Origin: Drosophila pseudoobscura
Lineage: Eukaryota; Arthropoda; Insecta; Diptera; Drosophilidae
Direction: 5' to 3'
Assembly: GCF_009870125.1 (NCBI RefSeq)
Contig: NC_046683.1
Coordinates: 55,009,869 to 55,073,868 of the forward strand
DNA: 64,000 nt
Position 1 is the first letter of the stretch, and each line of letters opens with the position of its first letter. Of the stretch, positions 37,539-50,000 are shown piece after piece. The notes below the pieces were generated by a model. It ran no database searches and was not told the origin of the DNA. It saw nothing but the letters and a program-made list of their open reading frames with translations. The translations under genes and the position numbers were made by a program.

Positions 37539-39764
37539 CGGAGTGATTATAATTACAATTTAATCCGCTAATTGGCCAAAACATTGCGTCCGCCAACTGC
37601 AAGCTGCGGAAGATGCGGAAAACTCTGCGTAAATCCGGCTAAAGCGCCAAAACTTTGGCTTCCAAGTTGTGGATGCCAAGAACTTGGCTTAAAGCTGCTT
37701 AGATGGCGGTGTCCTTAAAATCAATTGAAAATTAATTATCCAGCTATGGAGAAAAATCTGAAGCCTGGCGGCATATTTTCCATCAATTATGTGGGAAAAT
37801 CAAAGGAAAATGCTTTAGTGGAAAGTCAATATAATAATCTTGGGGGCATTTCAATCGTTCAATCACGAGCACAATCTTAAGTGTCATCTTACTTACTGGC
37901 ACGCTTACAAATTAATTACGACCATCTGTCAGATTGTATTACGCTTTCATCCCCCCCTGATCCACGCCCCCTTTGGCCACGCCCAGGGCCAGGCTTTGTT
38001 GTATTTAAAGTGCCATTAATTTACATAAAATTCACATAAAGTGCATTTGCAGGGAGCTGTCCGAGAGAGAGGGAGGGACAGAGAGAGAGAGGGGATTAAC
38101 ATTCGGAGACATTCGAAGACTCTTCATTGAATCATTCATTAAGTATTCAAAATTAAGCCAAAAAATTCCATTTCGGACAGGCATGGATGGGGAAAATGGG
38201 GAAAACTATGCACAGGGGAAAATCCGAATATTTGCTCAACTAAAACCAGAGACAGAGAGGGAGAGACAGAGAGAGAGAGAGGGCGACATTTGTTGTCTCT
38301 TACTTTCTCGTGCGGCCATCAAATGCGAATCAAAAGTGTAAATAGCCTCAACGTTTTTCCCCCAATTAATTTACCATTTTCCAATTTCCATTTGCCATTA
38401 GCCATTTGGCAAGGAAATGGGACCCAAATCGATCGCCATCTAGGGGTTATCCTTGGGGATCCTTCCACTGGCAAATGAGCGACGATAATCACTCGAGTCG
38501 AGTCGACTCCTTTCGTTGTTTACCAATTAATTGTAGAATATGCTAATTGCTAATAAAAGTCCGGCTCTCTAGGCGCTGTTTTTCCATTCATTTTCCATGC
38601 TATTTGCACAGGACCAAGGACCAAGGGCCAAACAGGGATTTGCTGGCCATTAAAATCCAAATTAAATGCTTTGATTTTCATCGGTCAGTGGCCATAAATT
38701 TAATGACTTGCCTTCTGGCCTCAGATTTACGTTATTTATGAGCCTTGGCTGGGCTCTAAATCCGATTCTGATTTCTAGGGGGGGGCTGTGGGGGCAGGGG
38801 GTTTCTCTTAATTAGATTATTTGCTGAGGGGGGAGTGCTAGCATTTTATGACACATTTAATGAACAGCCAGCAGGCCAGCAAGCCAGCAGTCCATCTGAT
38901 CGATGGACATTCCTTGCCCCCACCACAATCCCCCCTCCACCCCCAAAAAACACCAATCATTGCGCACCCAAAACGAATCAATTAGAGTCCTAGAACCGCA
39001 GTGCATCCACCAGCCACGAGACTAACAAAATTATGGCCGCCTGTTGGTGGTCTCCGATGATGAAGAAAATCATGCGGCATGTTGTCGGGCTGCATGTGGC
39101 AAGACCCCCCCCAAAATGTTGCCAATAATCAGATAAGCGGAGACCCCCCACCCCCCTAAATGCTGGCGGGAAATGGAGAGCCAGGCAGGAAAAACCAGAG
39201 GGAAATGTGGGACAGGCCAACGATTAGACAGAAGAAAACTAAACACAACACAAACATGAAATGGGAAATGGGAAATGGGAAATACATATTTATCGCAATT
39301 TAGCTGTAGAAATTTATGTATTTTTTATCGGAAACAATATCCAATGTTGGCCATTTATTTATAGACAAGCCCCTGCCGAGGAAAACTTTCCGTATTCCAT
39401 CATCATCATAGATAAACATATTCTAGGGCAACCAATTCGTAATTTTCCTCAGTTTTTTTCCCCCTTATGGCAAACATTTTTATTAGCATGTTTGTTTGCA
39501 TTTTCATTTAACAATTTTGGCTTTTGTTTTGGCTTTGTTTTCGCTGCTGTCATCGATCATTTTAAGTGGGGTTTTTGGCCAACATTTGCCATTAATTAGG
39601 CAAAAGTTTTGCCGGAATCCCTTTGCCTTTGGGCACAAAAAAATACCAAAAAAAAAATACAAAAAACTGTACTGTCGAAATAACAAATGAGACAAGCGGC
39701 TAGACAAGCGACAAGAAACGTGGGCTGTCTCTAATGATGATGATGGCCCCTCCGTCCGTCTCTC

Positions 39765-39836
39765 CTCTGCTCTGCTCCGCTCTGCTCTGCCCTTGAAAAA
39801 ACCAACAGAACGGAGCAGAGCAGAGCAGAGCAGAGA
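39765..39836. repeat. Inverted repeat of CTCTG/CAGAG units
   Basis: The left arm (39765-39790) is built of CTCTG/CTCCG units and the right arm (39811-39836) of CGGAG/CAGAG units, separated by about 20 bases. Arms pair along most of their length, giving a hairpin of roughly 25 bp. Confidence 0.75.
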
Positions 39837-41265
39837 ACTAAGCCAAAACAAATGCCGCGACACAAAAAAGTGTCGCCAAATATTTATTTTGCCAAGAAAG
39901 AAAAAGAAAAGCAACTGAAAAAAGGGTCGCAGGTCCCGTCTCGTGCTTTAAGACCAAATTTTGGGGGACAGAGTACATTAGAGGATCCCCACAACAACAA
40001 CAAAAACACTGCATTCGGAGTTCATTTTTGAGAAATGCAATTTTCTACATTTTAAATGCAAAAAGAAAATAAAAATGAAGAGAAAAGTTTTAAAAAAAAA
40101 GTTCATTGATTTATCCTGTTTCAGGCTACTTTTTCATCTAACCCTCTAACTTTTTACAGTGTATTTAATTCACCAATTCCTTAATTAATATTCATATAAA
40201 TTGCACTGATTTTTCGTAGTATTTCCACAGATAGATTTTTCCCAACAAAACACGGATTTTAATCACTATTCATTTAATTGAAGCTGAAAATGCATTTAAA
40301 ATGCACTCAAAATTCTACTTAATTTAATTTAATTTGTGGGGTAATTCTTGCATAGTTTATGTATATTTTGTATCCAAAAAATTAAAAAACAAAACGCTTC
40401 TGATCTAATTATGATTTTAATTCCCATTTCAGTCAATGCCAGAGAGCTTCTGCAACAAAAGACCTGTTTGCCATTTAATAAACTATAAATCAACATTTAA
40501 TCAGGCAACACATGTCATTTAACGAGGCCTTTGTTTGGGCTACAGACGGCTTTTAATAGTTAATATTTTATGCATCCATTTATGCGATCCATTTCGGGGC
40601 AAAGTCTCGTCGTAATCTCTGAAATACTCTCATCTGAGATGGGTCCCACCTCCTTGGAGCTCCCATTGGGGGCTGGAGGAGATGATAAACGTTTAATTAC
40701 ATATTAAATGACGCCCCAAATAGAGCCGCGTAGCACTTCCTCTGCCGCCTTTGGTGTGTTGCAGCCACAGTTGTTGCAAATTTAATTACAAAAGTAAATG
40801 TTTGAAAGATGTGCCGTGCCGTGCCTTGCCGTGCCGTTGCCGTGCTGTGTGGCAGCATCATTAACTTTTCCACTGAGTAAATGACTATCTGCTGCCTCTC
40901 TCTCTGTCGGCCCTACTTTGGCCCACAATAGTCCTCTCGCTCTCTCACAATAGTCCCTTCTCTTTCGCTTAATTGTACTGCTCTTTCCCGCTTGGTTGTG
41001 CCGTCTCTTTGGCCATGCACTCGACTGCATTTTCCCGGAGGCAAAATCGTCAAAATGCCACAGATCCACACATGCGGTGGAGGGTGGAGGGTGGCGGCCC
41101 TGCAAAAGCAGCTCAGGCGCCACTCAACGTTTCAGGACTCCCCCCCCCCCCCTGCCACTCCCACACTCTCGGAAAGGGGCGGAGTCCAGTGGCAAACCCT
41201 TTTGGGCCATATCCTTCATTCATGTATATTATTTTTCAATTAATATATATGACCAGGAGACATAT

Positions 41266-41296
<31 letters not shown>

Positions 41297-43822
41297 GAGG
41301 GGGATGGCCATCTTCTTATGCTTTTCAATTTGTATTTTAAATATCAATTATGCAAATACCGCACATTTGCCTTATTTTCCCATTTTCATAATCCATAATA
41401 AAGATACGAAAAAGATATATGCATGTATTAAAGATGTACATATCTATGTATTGTGTAGATACATGCATGTATTTGTAGTTAAATATGTAGATATAGCCAC
41501 AAACTACTTGGGACAACAATTTGCATTTTTGCAAACACTTGTTGAAGCCGACTTTCCATTGTTCTCTGGCCAAAAGGGAGTATGACGTCAACGGGCAGGC
41601 ATATGTTATAGGGTGGGGGGCTCAGGGGAGGGGGCTCTCCCCGGGGGATTAACATCTTCTATCCACAAAAGTTTCTCTGGCTCGCTAAACTTTTTCTCTA
41701 CATCGAAAAGTGCCTTTTTTTTATCTCATAAATCAATTAGAAAGAAAAAGGAATCCTGTTTGAAAATGTATACATCGTATCGTATATCGTATATCGTCGT
41801 GTATCGTATGGGAAGGAAAATCTGTTACCATTTTGCTTGATTTTTAGGCAAATTTATTGCTGAAAAGGGACAAGTTTTTTTTGGCAATTTTCGCATCGAA
41901 GGTAAAGCCAATTTTCGGTAAATTTTCTTGGCAACTCCTTCGTGGCGCTTTTCCTGGTTACGGCAGGGACACTTTTCATTAGCTAATGTCAGAGGAAAAA
42001 GCAATTAAGCGAGTGATACGCCACCAACACCCAACCCCGAGAACTAGTAATCCCAACAATAATCATAATTCCACACAATTTGCCTTCCATTTGGTATCCA
42101 TTTAGACTCCGAAGGATGGGAGGCTGGGAGGATGGGAGGCTGGGAGGATGGGGGGCTGGGAGGTTGGAGCCGCCGCCTTGGAGGCGCGTGAAATCAAGTA
42201 AATTATTGCTTTTGAACCCACGAGCCCGCGAAATACATTCAAAATAAGCCCCCACTAAACCATTTAGCTGGAGATTCAGATTCATCGACGGCGGTGGCAT
42301 CTGCGAGGCTTATTTCCCCAGCAGCTGCCACACCTTTCACATTCCAGTCGTCCTGGCGAGGACTTCAAAGGCTCCATCTAAGGCGCCTCTGCCTTGGCAT
42401 TTAATAATGAGGAGTTCCAGGCGCGGGTCCTAAGCATTCGAGAAGAAGTCCAACATCCTACACAATCGCATAAATATGCTCCCCGCCCCATGCCACGATT
42501 CCTAAGTACATATATTATGTACAATGGCGAAACACAGACATAATGTGGGCGTGGGATACACAAGGGCGTCATACTGTCGAAAAGTATTGCCCCCGAAGCT
42601 CGTCTCGTCTCGTCTCGTCCCGTCTCTTGTTTTCTTGGCTTTCCCCAGCTTTTCCGCAGCTGTTGACATTTGACTGCGTTTCGGGTTACAGCATCTGTGA
42701 GGCGATGGTCCCAGTGTTTTTGGGGTCAGAGTGATTTGAAACCCCTTGTGTGTCCTTTTGCCCTCTCCCTTAGGGCCTCTTCAGAGGCACCTCTTTCCCA
42801 ATTCCTCTGCATCTTAGACCCTCTTTCGGCTCTGCCTCTTCAGCCCCTTTTGGTCCACTCTCTGGACGTGTTTTTGCTAATGAAGCAACAGCATGCGGCA
42901 GCAACGAGGAGCTACGACCAACAAGGGTCAAGGCAACAAGTTCTCATCCAAAAACTAGACAAACACGAACGAATGAAGCCCCAGAGAGCATTCGATAACC
43001 CATAAACCAAGATTATACACCGATGTGTAGAATGTAGCATGCAGTGTAGAGTATTGGGTAGATATGTACGACATACACTCATACACTTCATCGACTTTTG
43101 CGGAAATTGTCAGAGTTTTTTTTAGCAGGCTCCTGTTTTCACTTGCTTTTGCGTTTCGGAAGGTCTTTTGCGAAAGCGAAAACCAGAGCCCCAGACCAGA
43201 GGATTCGTATCTACATGTGAAATGCATATTTACTTACATATACATATACATGTACTCTACATGGCTACCACACCAGGCGAAAGTACGCATCTCTGGGCCA
43301 TATTTCGCCCAAAATCGGTACAAATTCATTGCAAATAAATTTAGTTTTTTATTGCCAAATTGTGGCACATTTAACACGTTTTTTTGGGCATAGCCCTCGA
43401 AAGCGTAACTCCTTTTTCAAGCATCAAAATTGAGTTGAATGAAAAATTTTCCAGGAGGCACAGCGCAGAGATCGTGTGAGGCGTTTAATTGCCCTGGAGA
43501 CCGACTGTTCAACCATTTTCGTGCCACATTCGGCCCCTTGCAGATACGCTGCAGTGCAGAGCGTGCTGAGCCGCGCCGGGGGCTCGCTTCTGGGGCGGCC
43601 AGCTTCTCTTCCCGGAGGTTGTGGTAGTCCTTGCTGGCTGGTTCTCCGGCTCCGGCTCTGTCAGCATAGAAATTGGAGACGGTGGCGTTGGAGTCTCCGG
43701 GCCTTATCAGGCTTGAGATGTGGATGCTGCCGGGGCACCCCGAAAGTGCCTGATCCGCCTCGCGGCACTGGGCATCGACTTGGGTCCCGTCTGGACAGCA
43801 CACGAATCGCAGGCCAACACAA

Positions 43823-44130
43823 ATGGTAGATGCGTCTCCTCTGCCTGTTCTTGGCCTCTTGGCCATCTCGGCCATTGTGGCACACAGGCCCAGCTACCGC
43901 TCCGGTTACGGCGGCTATGAGGCCCGTGCATTGGCATGCCTGGGAGCCAAGCGTTATGGTCCCCCCGACAAGCTCTATGCCGCCGCCCTGCCACAACGCT
44001 CTTTCGTGGCCGAAATCGATCCAGGTGGGATCCAACCTCTAAATAAAATGCCCTTCTCTCGATTGCAGTCTTCAAGAAGAGCCACTATGGTGGAGCCTAT
44101 GGCCAGAAGGGGGTGTCGGCGCTCAACTGA
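43823..44130 (+). CDS. Small predicted secreted protein, two exons
   Basis: Exon 1 43823-44024, a 44-bp GT..AG intron (44025-44068, TCGATTGCAG acceptor), exon 2 44069-44130; 87 residues. The N-terminus (about residues 1-20, VLGLLAISAIVA) looks like a signal peptide with cleavage before HRPSYRS. The mature part is Gly/Tyr/Ala-rich (YRSGYGGYEA, SHYGGAYGQ) with one Cys. I do not recognise the family; composition resembles small cuticle or secreted proteins of insects, which is only an impression. Codon use is fly-like. An alternative ATG at 43830 in another frame begins MRLLCLFLAS, also signal-like, so a frame error or alternative initiation is possible. If unspliced, the frame runs on to 44167. 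An open frame on the opposite strand overlaps its 5' end. Confidence 0.55.
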
Positions 44131-45965
44131 GAATCCCACGATCCCAGCAGATCGAAACTCTCCATAAATAGTGATTGCTTAAACATGAAACTGTTTTACA
44201 GCTCGCTGTCCAGGTGGGGGCGGGCCTCCTCAAGCTCGCCCCCAGTTGGACTCCCATCTGTCAGGGATCCATCACGGGGATCACCTTTTCATTGCTCTGG
44301 CAATGGACCTCTGCCATGGTGCCTCTCTGTGTGCCCTTTGCTCTGTTGAGTTCATTTCCAATTAACCGCGCTGCCACTTGCGGCTGCTAGTTGCCACTTG
44401 CTGTCGTTGTTGTTGTTGTTGTTGACGTTGCCACTGGTGTCAGAGGGGTGGAGGAGGGGAGGGTTGTGTGCCCTGTGTCGTGGTAGGGACGACACTTGTG
44501 CGAATTAAAAAGAAACAGAACAGAACACAACGAAAAAAGAATGAATGAAATGTGTGGGAATTGTTTGCAGCGGGAGACACATTTCACACATTTGTGGCAC
44601 GTGGCACGTGGCAAGCGGCAAGTGGCTAGACCGAAAGCTGATTTAGATTTATGTTGAATGCTGAGTGTGTGCGGCGGGCAAATCGTGGAGAAAATGGAGA
44701 TAGAGTTTCCCCTGGGCTTACGCTTCGAATGAATAATGAATGCGTGATTCAGATTGAAAGGTGAATGAATACAAATTAATGAGGGGCCAGCAAAGGGAGG
44801 GATCCTCGCCTTCTTCTTGGGCCCTCATGCATGTGTATCCTCTGTATCCTCTGTATCCTTTGGAAATTCTTATAATCTGCATATTTCCACAGCATTTTAT
44901 ATGCATGAGAAAAGCCCCGCATAAAAATGTGGCTGTCGGGATGGCGAGATGGCAGGCTGGCAGGCTGGCAGCATCTCCATTGTATGGAGAAATCACTGTA
45001 TTATCTGTCTGTAACAACAATTTTTCTACGAGCAGATTTGTCATGCATCAAATATTGTTTTGTCCATTTTCCATTTTCCATTTCCCATATGGCACGCGTC
45101 GTCCTCCTCTTTTCTCTGGCTATTCTCTGGCTATTTTGTGGCTTTATTAAAAAGTTTACAATGCAACACATTTCTTTGCTTTCCCCATGCTGCATGCCAC
45201 ATATCATGGCTACATTTTTGATGGCTTTCCCCTTACTTTTGGCCTACTTGCACGGCTGGGAGAGAGAGAGAGAGAGAGGGAGTACTCTTTGCATTTTGGG
45301 TAAAGTTTATCCCTAGAGAGTCCCGTCAGGGATTGCTTTTGTTCCACATATCATATGCATGGGCTGGGAAGGGGGAAGGGTCAACAGATGTTGCCAAAAG
45401 TTCTGAGCCCCAGATGGACAAATGGAATTCCAAAGATAAAGATATAATGTACATTTGTAGATACCCATAGAGCCCATAGAGAACATAGAGAACAAATCAT
45501 CAAAAACTCTCCAATCCAACTGATTTATTAAATCGCATGCAAATGATTAAACGACCAAAATCTCTCCCTTGGAGCCCGAGTGTAGGAGGGAGACAAAGTT
45601 CTCGAATTGTACACATGTGTCACGTGGCAAGCAGTTCGTCAATTCAAAGTGTTGCGACTTGTCGAAACTTCAGTTTGTGGTTCTGTCATTAGTTGCAAAA
45701 TGTTGCCATGGCTCTGACTTTCCCTTCGCTGTCTCCCACCAAAGACCACCCACCACCCACCTCCTTATTGTGGCCTAGTTGTAAGCCTAAGTGTTTCCCC
45801 ATAAATGACATTCACAAACCGAGCCAAAGAACTTTTCGTGCTAGATGAAAAGTTTTCCTCCAACTGGAAAGCAATTTTCCTTCTGTTAAAGCAGAACTTA
45901 ATTAGCAGAACATTTCCAATAAAACAAACGAAAATTAATACAGCTATAACGGAATAAATGCTAAA
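44131..45965. other. Non-coding region
   Basis: No exon supported. It contains a GTT run (44401-44424), a GA run (45258-45280) and otherwise unique AT-rich DNA. Confidence 0.55.
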
Positions 45966-45969
45966 AATA

Positions 45970-46620
45970 CCTTACATTCCTTTCCTGGCAAATCCAGAGA
46001 GGCCGCTGCTGCTGATATTCTCTCTCTTGCTCCTATTTACGCTCTTTATACAGTTCTAGCGGTAGATTTTTTCTCGAATTCGATCTCACTTTAACACTTT
46101 CACTCACTTTTGGCACTGCACACTCACTTTCACAGCAGAAAAAAGCAAAAAACTCAACAAAAAAATACTCAAGCGTAGCGACTCGCCCTGATGCCGTTAT
46201 TTTGCATCGTCTTCTTTCCGCTCAAATTCCCATAGCTGGAAACGTGCGCTGGAAGCAGCGCTAAAACTGCGACGCAATTGCCTTTTTTCTGGCCTTTTTT
46301 CAAGTGGAAAGAAACATTGAAATTAATTGTTTTCACACTTGCAGTGATCTTTTCTAATTGTTCCTAATTCCTTGGCTCTCCACACACATGGAACAGGGAT
46401 TTTTCCATTAGATTTAATCACTTTTGCGGCTTTTCACAACATTTTTCACCACTTTTCCAGCAGATTTTCTTTGTAAACCTTTTCTACACTTATCACACGG
46501 GTTTTTACATATTTTTCCGCACTTTTTCCACTATTTTTCCGCAATTTTAGCTTCACGTTGCAAAAAAAAATGCGTCTGCGACGAGCGCTCTTCCCGCAGC
46601 ATTCGGTCAATTCAAGGTGA
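45970..46620 (-). other. Probable 5' leader exon of a - strand gene
   Basis: Read on the - strand, this segment is A-rich with many AAAGTG, AAAAATAG, GTGAAAA and AGTGAGTG words, the composition typical of Drosophila 5' UTRs, with almost no coding capacity. Possible donors are GAAAGTGAGT (near 46130) and GGAATGTAAG (near 45970). The only - strand coding gene seen downstream is the cytidylyltransferase at 34.3 kb, so it may be its distal first exon; a gene extending beyond the window is also possible. This is inference from composition. Confidence 0.35.
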
Positions 46621-46641
46621 ACGCACTCTCTGAGAAAATTC

Positions 46642-47090
46642 GAGAGCGGCTTTGATTTTATGTGTGGTGTTTGCTGTTGCTTTGAAGGGCAGAGGGAGAG
46701 AGCGCATAGATGACCTCATCAGCATAGAAGAGTTGTGTAGATTATTCTTATTGCTGATCCTCTCTTCCTCTTGCATGTGGTGTGAGTGCAGGGGCAATGC
46801 CCTAAAAGGGAGACGAAAACTTAAGAGCGCAACACCTTCACTGAGAGCGGCTATGCTTTTGCAATGTGTGTGCTGTGGTGTGTGTGCTGTTGCTTTGCCT
46901 TATGCTCTAGGAGCGTAGAGGGAGTGAGCGCGTAGATGACATCATCAGCAGAGAAGAGGTAGATTTGCAGAGTTCTTATCTTTGATCCTCTCTTCCTACT
47001 GCATTGCGAGTGCAATGACCTAAAGCGTAGGCGAAAACTTAAGAGCGCAGGTAAGCATGCATGTAAGAGCGGCTTGCTTTTTGTTGCTGC
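46642..47090. repeat. Degenerate tandem duplication of about 200 bp
   Basis: Copy 1 is 46642-46830, copy 2 is 46843-47049, and a third copy starts near 47065. Each begins with (G/A)AGAGCGGCT, contains GCTGTTGCTTTG, GAGCGC(A/G)TAGATGAC(C/A)TCATCAGCA and GATCCTCTCTTCCT in the same order, and ends with CGAAAACTTAAGAGCGCA. Copies differ by substitutions and small indels. The block abuts the probable - strand leader at 46620. Confidence 0.8.
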
Positions 47091-50000
47091 TGCCTTGGAA
47101 TATGGATAGCCTGCCCTCCCTGCTCTGTTGGGGAGGGGGGCGAGTTAAGAAGTGTGTGGGAGAGGATCCGCATAGGTGAGAGATTCCCGTTTTGCCCTGC
47201 CACACCATTCTCTTGGGCAATCGCTTCCCTGCCCCCTTTTGCACATTACACAAATGTCTGTACACGTATCCTTCCTAATCTGTTGTGGGCGTTGCTTAAT
47301 TTTCTAAGTCTCTTCATGTGATAGATATATGTATGTATGTATGCATGTACAATGTACGCGCTCTTAGTCACCGTGCCATTTGTAATTAATCTAATCCTAT
47401 TATCCTTTTGATTTCACGGGCACCCAGCTGTGCACATTAACCCCAGCCTTAGCCCCAGCCCCAGCCCCAGCCCCACCTCCAGCCCCAACCCCTGCCCCCA
47501 GCAGCAGCCCCTGCTGTAATGATGATGATTATGATCAAATTTGAATCTAATGAAATGTAAACGAAAGCAAATCAACGGGAAACGGGCACACCGGAGCACG
47601 CCGAAGCGGGGAATACCCTGCCCGAAAATCAGTTCCAGCGAGAAGGAAGCACTGAACGAACGACTCGACTGACAATTAATCAATGTCCAAACATATTAAA
47701 CGAAGTAGTACTCCTTCCACGAGTGTCCTCTTAGTGGCAATGGGGGACGGAGGACTCACTCAAGTGGAGATCTAATGACAGGAGGATGTTGAAGGATGTG
47801 AGGGGAATGTCAATCATACGCCATGTGTGCCACATCAACAACAGGGTCTGCCCGAAGGCTTTACTTGCTCTCTCTGCCTCTCCCTCTCTCTCCCTATCTT
47901 CTCGCTCTTCTAAAGAGAAAGTCAGTATGTTGCTAGAAAAGCCTAATCACAAAGAAAGAACTCAAAAGTTTTCCACCCCACCACCCACACACCCACACAC
48001 AGACAGACAGGGAGAGATTTTCCTTTCAAAGTCAAAGCCTGTCTGGTGTCTGTTGTCGCTGCAATTGTCGCTGGCGACAAATAGCAAAAGTTCCCCGAAG
48101 GTTTGTTAACTTAAATTGTTTTGTGGTTTTTTGACAAGGCCAAGACTTACACTCACACACCCACCCACCCACACACACAAGACTATGGAAATGTTAGCCA
48201 AATTAAACACTTAGGGGAAGTGCTGTACAAATAATGAAATGAAAATCATATAATTTGCATTATGTCAAAGCTGAAAGTGGCCCAAAACGTTTCGACCCGC
48301 CAGAGCGCGTGCTCAAGTAGTACCAAGAAATGGAAAACTTTTGGCCGCGTGTTGGAGTGACCAGCCCCATGGTCGAGCGGTGGTGGGGTGGCACGGGGAT
48401 AGTGCAGAAATTTCAACCATTTATATACTTTGTTGAAAGTTCATTGAACGAAAATGTTAAATGAAAATCATTCGAAACGGAAGATCGAATGCCCAGAATG
48501 CCCAAAGGGAATGCCCGATGATGTTGAATGCAGAAATTCCGATGGAAAAGCAGACTTCATTAAGCTGCCTGGGGAAAATAGTTTTAATTGGATTTCCAAC
48601 TATGTGAATATGCATTTTGCAATCGGTCAGTCGGTCATAACAGCCTCTCTTTGGGTCCTGCTGGCCCCTCTCCTGCTCTGTCCTGTCCTGTCCTGCCCTG
48701 TTGCTCAGCACCCGACAAGGCACCACAGAATGCAATTTGATGGCTCCATTAGACATCTGTAGAACCACCTTATGTTACAGCAAAAATTGATGACTTTTTC
48801 TTGAGGGACCTAAGCGGATTTCCAGCTGAAACTTGGTCCTCCCATCAGGTTTCCTTTTGCCCCAAACAGGACATCGATTTCTTTGGGGAAACTCATTCGA
48901 AATTCCACTCTGTTTTCCCACAATATTTAATTCAATTTGGGAAATATATTTGTTGTTGATTTATGTTTTAAATTTCAATTAGAAATTCTCTTGGCGACAT
49001 GTGCCCGACTTTAATTAGGATTCGCATTATAATAAATGTTAACAAATCCTTGGGGACCCTGGGGGTAACATTAAACAATCCTGCGGACTGGATACTGGAG
49101 ACTGGAGTTGTTTTTGCGCATTAAGCAAAGGATAAACAGAGCCGGGAGGGGGCTTCTGTCCTTCCTCCATGACGTCGCCGAACTCCTGTCAACATCCAAA
49201 AGCATTCTTTATGCTTCTCATTGCAAACATTTTCCCGTCCCACTTTGTTGTTGTGAAAATTAACAACTTCATATGTCAGCAGTGATATCTTCATGCCCCA
49301 TGCCACACACACACGCACCCACACCCACCCACACACCTCGCATAAAAAGTGTATCCCCGTTGTCGCAGCTTTATCATTCGTGCCACACACGAGCATGGGG
49401 GGAGGGGACTGGGCGGGGGGGGACTGGGGGACACGGCTTTAAGCGAAGCTCATTTGCATGAATTGCCTTCGCTGGTGCTGAAGCTCTTATCAAGCGGCAA
49501 CCAACACTCCATAAATTGTCTAAAATTAGCCATAAACAAAAGCAAACTGAAAAACAGCTTTGTTGCAACAATCTCTCAAGTGTGTGGCAACCTGCCGGCA
49601 GCCCTTGACACCCTCTCTTAAGCTCGTTATGCTCTATTATAGTGATACACCAGGGGGGGCTCCATGGTAACCGCCATCATCCGCATCCGCATCCCCTGCT
49701 TCGGTGGTGGGACTGGGGGAGGTGGCAGGGGGGGCAGGGGAAACAGCTAGAGCAACATAGAAAATATGTCTGTTGTTGTTCCTGTGGAGTGGAATGGAAT
49801 GGAATGGAGTGGAGTGGCCTTTTGATTTCCGTTGCCATAATTTATTATTATCCCAACGCAAAATAAAATAATTTGTATAAAAGCCATTGCCCAGGGAGAT
49901 GGGAAGAAAGGAAACCAAAACTGGGCGAGTCCTAAAAACAAAAACCTCAGAAAAATAAGGGGGAAAATATACAACAAATAGGTGCAAAACGGATCTGAGC

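Larger units (their letters stand above)
34270..43822. other. Non-coding region upstream of the cytidylyltransferase gene
   Basis: No coding exon supported. It contains a 22-base G run (34525-34546), a pyrimidine-rich tract (about 34960-35140), a GGGCA run (36711-36760), a C run (37047-37063), CT microsatellites (37507-37540, 41271-41297), an inverted repeat (39765-39836) and a GGGAGGCT-type repeat (42116-42166). It may be long 5' intron of the cytidylyltransferase if the leader at 46 kb belongs to it. Confidence 0.5.
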
